This document shows positions 1 to 10,700 of a stretch of DNA of 64,000 nucleotides, piece after piece. Numbering within the stretch: the stretch's first letter is position 1; every line of letters starts with the position of its first letter. The translations under genes were made by a program, and so were the position numbers. The stretch is taken from assembly GCA_018389105.1 (NCBI GenBank), contig JACATO010000688.1:102001-166000 (forward strand), given 5' to 3'. Source of the stretch: Nautilus pompilius (Eukaryota > Mollusca > Cephalopoda > Nautilida > Nautilidae). A model generated the notes under the pieces. It did not search any database, had not been told where the DNA came from, and worked only from the letters and a program-made list of their open reading frames with translations.

Positions 1-54
1 TGGTCAGGAGAGTTTTCGCTGATTTCTTCACACACCTAAAGACGAAGAGTTATA

Positions 55-276
55 ATGGAGACTTTTTGCAAATGCGCGAGTGCTATGGCGGGATTCAGTG
101 TCTCGTCATATAATCTGGATGACTTGCAGTGGGGACAGGGGTCCATGCAGCTGCTGCCAGCCAAACTGCACTCTCTCCTAACATCTATTAATGCCAGATT
201 TAGCTTAACCTTCAAGAAATTCTATCCTGGCATTGTTTTTAAAGGTTACTTATCAACAGAACAAGGGAGAAGTTGA
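55..276 (+). CDS. Hypothetical small ORF, 73 codons
   Basis: An ATG in good context (A at -3, G at +4) opens a 73-codon frame closed by TGA; an in-frame TAA lies 16 bases upstream of the ATG, so this is the full extent of the frame. The product would be soluble, with two early cysteines (CKC), no clear signal peptide and no domain I recognise. Codon use is more varied than in most chance ORFs here. It could be a small protein, a first exon or a chance opening; I see no homologue and no polyadenylation context that decides it. Confidence 0.2.
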   Translation: METFCKCASAMAGFSVSSYNLDDLQWGQGSMQLLPAKLHSLLTSINARFSLTFKKFYPGIVFKGYLSTEQGRS

Positions 277-595
277 CTCTTGCAAATTTCCTTCAAAATC
301 TCACACTGAAGTTGTGAGCAAGAACTAAAAATATTTCTGAATGTTAAGTAAAAATGGTAAATTTACCCAAAGAATTACAGTAAAATACAAAATGCAAAAA
401 GAGAATAACAATGAGAATCAGTTATATATATATATATACATACATATGATACTATCGTGTTATTACAAACAGGAACTTATACAATATACATAAATTATGA
501 AAATTACAGTAAATTATTGCACAAATGTCAGTGGTAGTTTAAAGTTAGCTAAGGTAGCATATGTTTGCCACACACACACACACACATATGGTGGT
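277..595. other. AT-rich spacer with microsatellites
   Basis: No gene seen. It contains a (TA)n run near 423-437 and a (CA)n run at 569-586 that ends just before the E-box palindrome. Confidence 0.6.
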
Positions 596-676
596 GTCAC
601 GTGACAAAGTGCGCGACACGAACCGATGCTTGTGGAAGGCTGTATAAATATCTGTCTCAAGTTCAGTCATCAGTTT
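596..676 (+). promoter_or_regulatory. E-box/TATA/initiator promoter-like module
   Basis: The 10-bp perfect palindrome GTCACGTGAC at 596-605 is an E-box of the extended form bound by MITF/TFE-type bHLH factors. A TATA box, TATAAATA, lies at 643-650, and an initiator-type TCAGTTT at 670-676 puts the A at 672, 29 bp from the first T of the TATA box, the normal spacing for RNA polymerase II. The stretch is locally CpG-bearing within AT-rich DNA. It could drive a host transcript or be the U3/R part of a solo LTR, since TGTCACGTGAC also begins with TG. I see no second LTR. Confidence 0.4.
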
Positions 677-1088
677 ACTTAGAGATAGTTGTTTTATTTG
701 GTGTATATTCCTAGGGTTTGATTACCTGATTCTGCCAAGTAAAGACCTACGTGACCAGGTAACACAAGTAGGGTGCCTGTTGAGCAACGGGACTTGGGTG
801 TGATGTCAATGACACCAGAGGTCACGCGCACATTCAGACAAAAGATAAACGACTTAAAGCGATGGTTCCGGTGCTGCATTCCCAGGTGGGTTTGTCAGCT
901 ACTTCACCTGAATCGTGGCAACGTAATACTTCCGCTTTCTTGAATATTGTCAGTGAAACTTCTTTCGTCTCTGTTGTAGGCAAAGATGGCGAGCATGTAG
1001 GAGGGATCGATCCACAGAAGGGTTCTTGAAGGCCATGGGAAATAAATTTCTGGTGATTATTTAAACAAAAGTATAGCGGTGGTGCCAG
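672..1088 (+). other. Possible spliced leader region of a transcript
   Basis: Downstream of the initiator there is a strong 5' splice site, CCAG|GTAACA, at 758/759 and a strong 3' splice site, a pyrimidine-rich stretch ending TGTTGTAG, at 979/980. Together they define a 221-bp intron, shorter than is typical for a large animal genome. The first ATG after the acceptor (986) closes after four codons, so no protein is visible. Either it is the 5' part of a transcript whose coding exons lie further right, a non-coding RNA, or chance. Confidence 0.2.
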
Positions 1089-1343
1089 GTGCGCATTGTG
1101 GGTGGGATTGATACGGCACAGCACAAAACCAACCAGTGGCTTTTATGTGGGAAAGCTGTTGGTGAAGGGGTATTTCTAAAATCTGGATTTTACAGGATTT
1201 ATCAAGGACAGTTTATAAAAAAAAAAAAATACAATATTTTGAAGTTTTCTGATTTTCTATGTTTGCTGTTCACATTCAATATAAAAAGGGTTAAAGTCAG
1301 AAGGGAGCCAGTAAAATGCTTCATTTTAAATCTCACACACAAA

Positions 1344-1690
1344 ACATGATAAACAAGGAGAACTTCTGAAAAAACAGAGAGAAGTAAGCGATCTTATAGT
1401 AAATACACAATAATTAGCAGGACTTAGGTAAAACTGTAGACATGTAGGTGCTCTTATACAGAAGACACGAAAAAACAAGGTGGACTTCGGACCGAACTAG
1501 AGAGAAATAAGTGAGCTTATCATAAAAACTCAATAATTAACAGGACATCGGTAAAACTGTAGAGATGTAGGTGATCTTATACAGGAACACGATAAACAAG
1601 CAGTACTTCAGTAAAACTGTAGATAAGTAAGAGATCTTATACATAAAACATGTTAAACAAACATGACTTTGGTAAAACTATAGAGATCTT
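1344..1690. repeat. 60-bp minisatellite, six units
   Basis: Six imperfect copies of a 60-bp unit start near 1344, 1404, 1465, 1528, 1588 and 1648. Each has the order GATAAACAAGCAGGACTT, then GGTAAAACTGTAGA, then GTAGGTGATCTTATACA. Spacing is 60 bp for most pairs and a few bases longer once. The sixth unit stops at GAGATCTT, where the GC-rich cassette begins, and the array resumes after it. No coding potential is seen. Confidence 0.8.
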
Positions 1691-2280
1691 TGTGTGGTGC
1701 GTGTGAAAGTTCGGTATCTCCGAGGAGGAGGCCGAAGCCGTGTAGGGGCCGAAACCCGGTGTGGAGCAAGCTCCCATTAAGGCCTAAAAGGCCGGGTTGA
1801 GGCGCCGAAGCACCTCGTGTAGCTGGCCGCCAAGGCAGCCAGAGTTAGGGGCGTGAATGCCCCACGTTAGAGTGACCACTTCCCCAGCCAAAAACCAATC
1901 TTGGGGAAAAAGGCCTCAGCAAGTCCAAAAACCGGTCTCGACGCACCTAACCTTCTCAGCCAGATAGGCAGGCCAAAGGCAAAAAGCGCCCCTCGCCTCC
2001 ATTCTTTTCGGGCAGAGGACTTTCCGTCTACAAAAGCCACTAAGCAGAGTACTCGCCTCCCCACCCCCATAAGGTTGACCCCATGTGACCTCGCCCAAAG
2101 GGCATGGTCCTTGGTCTCCGCCCAAAGTGGTAGGTTGAGAGCACGACCCACTGTAGCCTCACCTTGATCTTTTTTTTTTTTTTTTGGAGGTGTGGGCAAT
2201 GTGTGATGCGTGTAAAGTTTGTGGATGTTTGTGCATCTCCGAAGAGAAGGGAGTGGGTATTGAGGCCGAAAGCCTCGGCG
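1691..2280. mobile_element. GC-rich hairpin cassette interrupting the minisatellite
   Basis: This 590-bp block is strikingly richer in G+C than its flanks and sits exactly inside the 60-bp array. Its left third is a row of short inverted repeats: 1730-1739, 1763-1774 (GGAGC-AA-GCTCC), 1781-1793 (GGCCT-AAA-AGGCC), 1799-1816, 1824-1841, 1848-1863 (GGGGC...GCCCC) and 1880-1908 (TTCCCCA...TGGGGAA). Another, GAGGC-CGAAA-GCCTC, is at 2262-2276. The opening sequence (TGTGTGGTGCGTGTGAAAGT near 1691) recurs, diverged, near 2200 (TGTGTGATGCGTGTAAAG), so the block may be one full plus one truncated ~510-bp monomer. A 16-17 base T run lies at about 2169-2185. No protein is recognised and no clear target-site duplication is seen. 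It is an insertion by position; its class is unknown. Confidence 0.55.
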
Positions 2281-2320
2281 CACGATAAACAAGCAGGACT
2301 TCGGTAAAACTATGGAGGTT
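2281..2320. repeat. Minisatellite resumes, partial seventh unit
   Basis: CACGATAAACAAGCAGGACT followed by TCGGTAAAACTATGGAG matches the same unit as at 1588-1630. The array therefore continues across the GC-rich cassette and then decays. Confidence 0.75.
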
Positions 2321-3436
2321 GTAGTAGTTAAAAAAATAACAAATTTACTTTGAAGAAAAAAATCGAAGTTTGATGAGAAAGAAATTATTCTCTGACATCC
2401 CCTTCGTCATCAGCTTAAACTGCAATGAAAGAGCTGAAGTTAAGAAAAATAAGCAATGACACTAGGAAATAATCTGTCAGGGTTCTTTGTCTATTGAAGT
2501 TTATTGATTAGTTGTCTCATTATTGTAAAGCTAAGCGTCTTCCTGGTGTCACGCTGCATCTGCGCAACACAGATGATGGGTGCAACAACAAGGGCATTGT
2601 TTCCACCTGGTTTTAACATTAATCAGCCCATTATGCAGATCATGAAGACTCTTTGATCCCTGAATTAATCACAAGGCTGCCTTATAATGGCAGCCAAGAC
2701 TAATGCATGAGTCAGGGTGTAATGATCTGTGAAATAGATCAGACACACCTTGGTAACAGAAAACCTATGGGTAGTAACCAAGATACTTTAGTTCTTTGTA
2801 ACAGCAAAGGTAAAGTGATAGAGAGCCAGAGATCTATTGTTTTGCTCTGGTTTCATCCTGTTTACAACATGAACTCTGCAAGGAAAATGAGATGAGACCT
2901 TTGTAAAAGACATTATTTTTTTTTAAATAAAGTTACTTTAAATATTTAAAAAATTGCACATATTAAAAATCAAATAAATGCTGTCCTTTAAACGGTAAAA
3001 TGTTGTAGAAAGAGTTATCTATGTACATAATGGCTTCAAAAGTACAACAAATAAATTTGATTTTTTTTTCAACCTAAATGAGAGAATGAAAATTTGAAAT
3101 ATACCCAACTGCAATAAATATGCGTCCTCAGTTATAAGCACAAATAACACTGAAAGTAGTTCATATTTCCGCGTCTTGTTAATGTTTGGAGGATGTCTCT
3201 CCTGCACATATTAGAGTAGAACAGAAAAGATATCAAATTAATTCTTATCCACCTGGATTCTACAAAAAAATATTTAAAAACAAAGAAATTTTGGAGTCTT
3301 TTTTTTCAAAAAACCCTATTAAAAGTGAATGAAAATCTTTAAATTCTAAGTAGCTGAGTCTGTATTTTAAAATAACTATCTACTTAATGATAAAATTAGC
3401 TAACACTATAGGGAAACCATTTCTCCAATATGAGAA
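2321..3436. other. Non-coding; possible conserved regulatory block
   Basis: No gene is seen. From about 2490 to 2710 the sequence is non-repetitive and of balanced composition, with TTGATTAG, ATTAATCAGCCCATTATGCAG and TTAATCACAAGG-type homeodomain cores close together, unlike the low-complexity DNA to its right. This is suggestive of an enhancer but not proof. Confidence 0.2.
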
Positions 3437-3438
3437 TA

Positions 3439-4026
3439 CAGTTGTCCCCCAGTATTTGCAGGGGTTACGTTCCTTGAGCACCTGCAAAGAGTGAAAATCC
3501 GCGAATATTGGATGCGGTCCATAAAAATGCCTATAAATGTCAAAATATAACGTAAAATATATAAGTAAATATATAATAATAATTTAATAAAAAATACAAC
3601 ACTCAGAGAAACACTCGAGATAGCTACATGCGGCAAACTGGGATGATGCTGGGCAGCATCTGCCTGAGACGACCGCCTCGTGAGCAGCAGCCAATCAGCA
3701 GCGAGGAGAAATGAATACCGCTCTCGGATTGGCTACTTTCAAACCTCCAGCCAATAGCGTTTATTTTATATCGATACTTTGCTGAATTTACGTTAGTATT
3801 TATATTACAAAATTAGTAAATTATATTGTTAATAATAATTTAGCATTAAAAAGCGTGAAAAAATATATATTGCCACGAAAAAAGCCATAAAAAAATCGCG
3901 GAAGATATTTGCGATTCCGTGAATATGCGGGGGTTTCCACGGACAATTATTAGTTAGGTTCTAAGGAAAACTCCACGAATAACCGGGGCCGCGAATGCCG
4001 AACCGTGATTACGCGGGGGTCGACTG
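3439..4026. mobile_element. Tigger/pogo-type MITE
   Basis: The 588-bp element has terminal inverted repeats: the left end reads CAGTTGTCCCCCAGTATTTG and the right end, on the other strand, CAGTCGACCCCCGCGTAATC. It is flanked by TA dinucleotides (3437-3438 and 4027-4028), the target site of the Tc1/mariner superfamily. CAG(T)...CCCC(CG) ends with GC-rich subterminal sequence are known from Tigger/pogo families. The interior has no transposase frame, so it is non-autonomous. Three CCAAT boxes sit inside, at 3691-3695, 3728-3732 (inverted) and 3751-3755. Confidence 0.75.
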
Positions 4027-4028
4027 TA

Positions 4029-7000
4029 CCATTCATATTTTGCTTGTTAAAATATAACTGGAATTAAAATTTACGAAACAATGTCTCAGTAGAAAAAAAA
4101 ATATATCGCCACCTTACATGATTTTGTTTACCATAGGATATATAATTAAAAAACAAGCAACAGTCCAATTTAAACATTTCCATTTCATTATTAATAAATA
4201 TACAAAATAGTTTAGTAATGAAACCTTATTTTATCTACTTACTCCTGCATCCTGGTGCTGTTAGAATTTCACACATATTGCTTCCATCTATATAAAGGAG
4301 AAGACGATTCATACAAATGGCGACTTAATGCAGTTAATGGGTCAACGCTATGCCAAGACATATGATCCGCTTGTAGTTTAATATTGTACCTATTAAATAT
4401 TCAACTCGGATATTATCAATGCTGAGATATTCTTACAGAATGAAAGGTACCTACCCTCAGTTCAATTAGGGTAATATAATCAGTCCAAGACACTGAGTGG
4501 ACAACAATACATATATAAAACTACACGAAATCTATCTTTTATATAAAAGAGACAAACAAAAAACATCAACAGGGTGTGTTTGACTGTCGTTATCATCTCG
4601 TGTCACTCCCAATCAAAGATAGATAAGGGTGAATTAGGGGCTCCCATTAATTTATCAAAGTTGCTCAAAGGGGAGTTTCATGTCTATAAAGCAGCAACCC
4701 ATTTACTAAGCATTAATTAGTTTAAAGTCTGCTGTGGTGGTCTCTGTATTGTGCTAAAATAACCTCCGGCTCTAGACTTGTATCCAATGTCAGTGTAGGC
4801 TAAGCATATTTCCTACTCTAATTTACTTCACAGTTCACCAGATCTTGAAAACCATGATTGATTCTATTAATAGTATATATGTATGTATGCATGTGTATAT
4901 ATAGTGTCATAACATTTCCTGTAAAACTAATTTAAAATCCTGCAATAAAGTCACCATTTGGGAATGGTAGTGGTAAGAAAAACTTACACACCTGAGCGTC
5001 AGATTTTTTAGGTGTAATTACATTTCACACTGTGCTTAAGCTGTAATCTCTGATAAATGTCTACATTGAAACCAATATGTCTCGCAATAGCTTTATAAAC
5101 TCCCCAGGTTTTTCTCAGCTTCCATTCCTTTTAATATACTAGCATAAAAAAGCAGATGCTTCATCATCAGAAATCAGTCAAAAGGTCATCAATGGGTTTG
5201 TAAAAAGTGGCCAGGTTTAGCAATCATTTGAGAGAATGTTATTGCCTTCTGCTGCAACATTTCAATACCTAATGTCCATTATTAAAGTATAATATTGAGA
5301 CCTGACTCTAATATGAGATTTCCTCTCTACCATATAACGTATTATTAATTTCACATTTACTGTTATACAATAATTAGACTGTAGATTGATAAAAAAATCT
5401 GCCAATGATAAACATTAATAATAGATGTCAATATTCATAAAGGTATCACCAAAGACTCTACAACTGAACATGATGATGTCTCTTATTGAAGTAAAATTAT
5501 TACATTATTAATCTATATCTTTTTTTTTTTTTTTTGTATCTTGAAGATTTTCTATGATATACCTCAGGTTCACTGAATGTTCACCAATAACAAGTAACAC
5601 AAATTCTCCAATTTACCAAGTTTCCAATCCATTTTTCCATTTCCTAAAAACATTTTTCCTTTGTGTGATAACTTTGTGTTCGAACAGAAGTGAATTCGTG
5701 CACTCAGTGGCATGCACCTTGACTGGCCATGAATAAGTGCTGATATCCCTACATCAATATGCCTAGATAAAATGAAGTAGCATGTTGACCCTACCAAAGC
5801 CCTAAGACATCAAAACTAATCTCTCTCCTGCTATCTTGGCAGCGTAAATAGTTTAAATATGGCAATGACCTGCAGAACATCAAAAGCCATTTCAAGATGT
5901 TATTAATATACAGTTCTTATGCTAAAAATACTGCTGCTTAGCTTTTGCTCAATGAAGGCTAACTTATGTATCATATAGCTGTTAGAAAAATATGCTTCCC
6001 TGTGTTAAGTTTATATAAATCCATACTCAGGCTTTTTCAAAGGTGGTTATAAAATATGCAGACACAAAAATTCTTCATTTACCATAAACTTGTTGTTATA
6101 ATTCCAGAGATCTGACACCCTCAGTTCTGCTGACCTGAACTTACTGCATTGGGACCAATTTCTCTAGTATCCAATCCAGATTCCTCCACAAAAGTTAGCT
6201 GTTTTCACTGGAGTACTCATTGTTTTGAATGATTTAGAAGCTTCTATATGATCAACATTCAGTATTCAACATAATATTACTAATTGAGCCATATTAATTA
6301 TCAGCTCTTCCTTAACAATATTTATTTATTGGCATTCATGTTGAGGGGAGAAGCAAATCGTAGAATCAAATGCATCCATCTCTGTTTTCTGATGAAAATC
6401 ATATGTAGTTTTGTGTTGTTTATGGTTTTATAAGAACATAACAGCCTCGACTAATTAATTAATTATTTTCTTAATATATTAATAAAATACCTTAAAATGT
6501 TTATTTATTTATTCTTCATATCTGGCAACCTAAGATCTGAAGACCTAAAATCTGGAGATGATTTCTAAAATCCCTAAATATAACAAAAAGGGGATATTTA
6601 GTGCACCATAACAACAAACATTGCCTGTTTGTAGCTTTTCATGGAATCCCTGACATCATTCGTGCCACCAACCGCCACACTAAAATTTGAAATGCACGTA
6701 ATATTTTTTTATATAAAAAAAAATGAAACATTTCCCCATTTTTAAAACCGGGATCCTTAGAGTCATTCTGTCATCACATCTTATCTTCTTAGCCATCACG
6801 GATGATTCATCTTTTGCCAAAGAGTTGCTACTCTGCCATCTTTAAAGTCGAACTGGCTGACCTTGCATTAAAAAAAATATTTATGAAAATATTTATCAGT
6901 ACTGGTAATTTACTGTGACCTCGCACAATAAGAGGAGGTCATTCGTGTCTCCTGCTAAACGTAGCCGTGTGTGGAGAAAATTTAAAATCTATAAGATGAA

Positions 7001-7560
7001 GGAAAAAAAAAGGAGAATGTGTATTCCAAGAGGCTGAAAGATGGCATTCAAATGTGGGAGTCTTGACAGTAGTTTGACTACATATGTCTGACCAACTGTA
7101 TAACATGCTCTTCTTTGTATACAGCCATTTTTTAAAACAAACATTAATAGTAAATTAAAAATAATATTGTATTAACTTATTTTTTCACATAATACATCAT
7201 TTATGAAACTATTTCTTTGTTTATTGTAGTTTTCAGTAAAAGAAATCTTTTTTAAAAGGAACAGTCTAAATAATGACATTTTATAGCCTCATTATTGTCC
7301 ATGATGCATAAGTTGAGAGTCAGTATCTTTCTAAACTGATCACTATGACTGGCTGTTCTGAAAGCTTACTGCATGTTGTTGTTGTATGCGCCCTAGGATG
7401 ACTTAATACATTCAGATAACTTTTATTTTTCTTTATTCATCAACCAAAATACAGGATTAAGGGGAATAAAGTTGGGTTGTAAATGATTTCACCTAAACGT
7501 AAGTTTCTTTAGCCATTCATTTTATTGACATATGATCCACTGTTGTCTTTTTTATATTAG
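4029..7560. other. AT-rich non-coding stretch
   Basis: No gene seen. It contains a 16-base T run at 5520-5535 and scattered short AT repeats. ORFs of about 60-75 codons here have no recognisable domain or splice context. The last 20 bases form a good splice acceptor for the next feature. Confidence 0.5.
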
Positions 7561-7791
7561 GACCAAGAGTCAAAAAAAAGAAGGCCAAACAGTTCTCCTT
7601 TGAAAAGCTACTCCAAGACTAATGCCGAACCAGCGGAGCAAGTTTTAGGTAGAACAGAGGACAATAATACAAACATTACCATCTGGAATGGCTCTCCTGG
7701 AAGTGGGTGTGGACCTGAGCAAACCCCGAAGTGCCAGCCAGCTAGGGGAGATAGAGTAAACTGCTTGAATCTCAAACATCGTCTGGACTAG
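7561..7791 (+). CDS. Candidate terminal coding exon, 76 codons
   Basis: A strong splice acceptor, TGTTGTCTTTTTTATATTAG, ends at 7560. From the first exon base the frame GAC CAA GAG TCA runs 76 codons to TAG at 7789-7791. The peptide begins with a basic, NLS-like patch (ESKKRRPNSSPLKSYSK) and continues polar and disordered (AEPAEQVLGRTEDNN), with several Ser/Pro sites and no transmembrane segment. An AATAAA occurs at about 8200. Upstream exons are not visible. If real, it is the C-terminal tail of a nuclear or cytoplasmic protein; I do not recognise the family. Chance remains possible. Confidence 0.35.
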   Translation, partial: DQESKKRRPNSSPLKSYSKTNAEPAEQVLGRTEDNNTNITIWNGSPGSGCGPEQTPKCQPARGDRVNCLNLKHRLD

Positions 7792-10700
7792 CCAGCTAAC
7801 TCAGCAACTATGAGGTATTCAACGTTGATCCCTGTATTAAGAGAGCAAAAGTCAGAAAGTGGTGTAGTTTGGAATGGCACCAGGACAGTATAGAGGCCAA
7901 CAGGTAACGAGAGTAACTGTTGATTGAACAGTGTTTTATCACATAGAATGGTCAGACAGAAGAAAAGGTTAAGGTACAAGTTGTGTATCCAAACAGGGGT
8001 GGTATGTGAGGAAAGGAGGTGAAACAAATATTAAATATGAAGAGAACAGTAGCCAGTATATGGGTAAAGCAGTCTCCAGACTCGATATAGCTCATTTTGA
8101 CAGATTCTGGCGCTTACAAACACTAAAAATAGTGTCACCAAATCAGGCCTACGTTTTCAAAGAAAGGTTAAACATTTTCTTTAAAGGAATGGCTTTTGGA
8201 ATAAACAAATTCCAACACCCATGGATGGTTCTGATCTCATCACTTAGGTATGGTCAGCAAGAAGGGCTGAGTATTGCCAGGAGACAGGCGGGCTGACACA
8301 AAAGCATATTCCATCTCTAAAACAAATCAATCAGTTTATTTAATACGCTGATTAGTGCTAATATAATTATTGGATGTTTTTTGTTGTTTATTTTCCCAGA
8401 GATCACGTCAACTTAAATTGTCTCACTGCAATAACTCAAGGTCATATAATAATTAATCATGATTTACAATAGATAGTTGTGTGTATCAGATATCCTGATT
8501 ATCAGCAAAGCATAAAAACTTTATTGCTACTTGTAATGTCAGCCAACAATTTTATACATTTCTGAAATATTATAAACACCAAGTTGACAACATCTCAAAT
8601 AACCGTTCAGTATAGAAGATGCAATATAGTTGCTGTGTTAGAAATGTTACAATTAATCACTGACTCAGTTAATGAAACGTTAATACCACTTATCCATCAT
8701 GAACTATTACTGATAAATCTTCTAAAAAGTCAGACCAATAGAGAATCAAGAATAGAAAAACTGACCACTATCTAGGACCTGTAGCTTTTCTATGGTAAAG
8801 AGGAGAAATGGAATCTAGGTAGTTGTTCTACAATATGAACTCCATGTGAATAGCAGATGAGGTCACACTGATTTTGTCTATATACCATAGACATTATAAA
8901 AGACATCTCTTCAATTAAAAAAAAAGAAGTTGTGATAAAAACAGAATGACTTTTTGCATTCTAGATTACTTAATGAGCTCAAGAACACATCCTAAAGAGT
9001 TAACGGTTACCTAGCTATTGAGTTCAGCACTTCAGTCAAGTATATGCATTTTTTTAAAGCTTCTTTGATAACAGATGCAAATATGGTCTAAGAAAATAAA
9101 GTTGACCCAGTACCTACAGGCTGATACTGTATATATACTGTGTTATTCAGTATTTGGAGATCACAGAAATCATTTTTGGCTTGAATTTAAAGAACAGCAT
9201 GTGAATTTAAACAAATTTAGCTGTCTCATCAGTGACAGTACCGAGACAACACAGAAGAACCTTCCTTTTTTCACTTCGTATGAAGTTTAAATTTTAAAAT
9301 TAGTTCAAATAAATGCTGCACAGTTGAACTTTTAGGTTTACTCGAAGTTTTCCCCATGCCTTTCCCATGAAGAATTCAATGCCTCTGTTAGAATTGAAGT
9401 CCAAAATCTTTACTGATTTCGATCAGCCAAAATGGACATGATTTCAAGTACACACTTGATGCTGCAGTACCACCGTGAAGGCAATCTTCATCTGGAAGAA
9501 GTGAGATAGAATTGTGACCTCCAGGTATTTTCTCCAATTTGTGATCACCGCACATCCAAAATAGCCACCCAGCAGTATAGCTGACACATTCAACAGTGAA
9601 ATAGCATTTTCAGTATTAAAAAAAAACAACAACAACAACAAAAAGCAAATAACTGAAAATTTATGATTTTATGTACACAAGAAACAAACAGAAAGACAAG
9701 TAGCCAGGTTGGTTGGTGAAAGCTCTGTTATTTTCATAACTTACACTTTTTAATTTCCATTTTAAAATATCTTACTAAGATGTATATGTACTCATAATAA
9801 ATACCAAAGAAATGTTTAAATTCTACTCTAGAACATTTTGTTGCTCGAGCTAGAATATTCTCCTCCATTATACTTTAGCCCACAAATGATGCATCCAAGG
9901 ATATGCTGTTTAAGATTTTGCCTCTGGTCATTTTTACTTAGATCAGAGATGAAAAACATTAGTTTAATGCAAGCTGAGTATGGCAATCTTTTCTACACAG
10001 ACACAAAACAAAATACACAGAGTAGTTTTAAAGAAATAGGAAGAAACAGAATTGCTTGGTCCAAATGTTTTTTTTTTTTTAATTTCAAATAGTATAAGTT
10101 TATTTTTGCCTTCTATGAACACAAAATGCCTTTAATATCCTACCGATGATTTGACAATTGTGCTGTCTTTGGAGAAGGAACCAAAACTAAAAGAATTTGT
10201 TTGTATGAAAATGTGGTTAGCTTAAAAAAACTCCAGTTGTTTTAGCTTATGTTTGGCTATTTAACTAATTACATTTCGATGCACAAGACATCATTTGTAA
10301 TCTGTTCTTGCTATTATCATCATTAAATTTGGAGGAGGAATCTAAACAGTATACGTATGTACACGCACACATTAATATTGTTTTCAAAAATAGTTTTATT
10401 TTAATTTTTCCAATTGATGACTAAGAAGAAAGACAGAAAAGAAACACAAAGCATACGTGAAATTCTAGGAAACATAATATTGTAACTTACTGACAGAGGA
10501 ACCACCTGGTAACATCATTGTAGATTAGCATCCCACCATCTGAAACAGTTGCTAATATATCCGACCAACTCCAAAGACTGGTTTTATTTGAATGTGATAA
10601 AAGATTTATTCTGCTTGTCTTTTAATTAATCAGTGATGGATTTTCAAATTTTATCGCTAAAATTAAGAGTTGGTTTTCATCGGGATGACCTGATGTTTGA

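Noticed and set aside
1867..2292. 141-codon minus-strand ORF over the GC-rich cassette
   Set aside because: Both strands are open there because the block has few A/T-rich stop codons, and the frame runs through a poly-lysine made by the T run. The repeated hairpin structure explains the sequence better than a protein.
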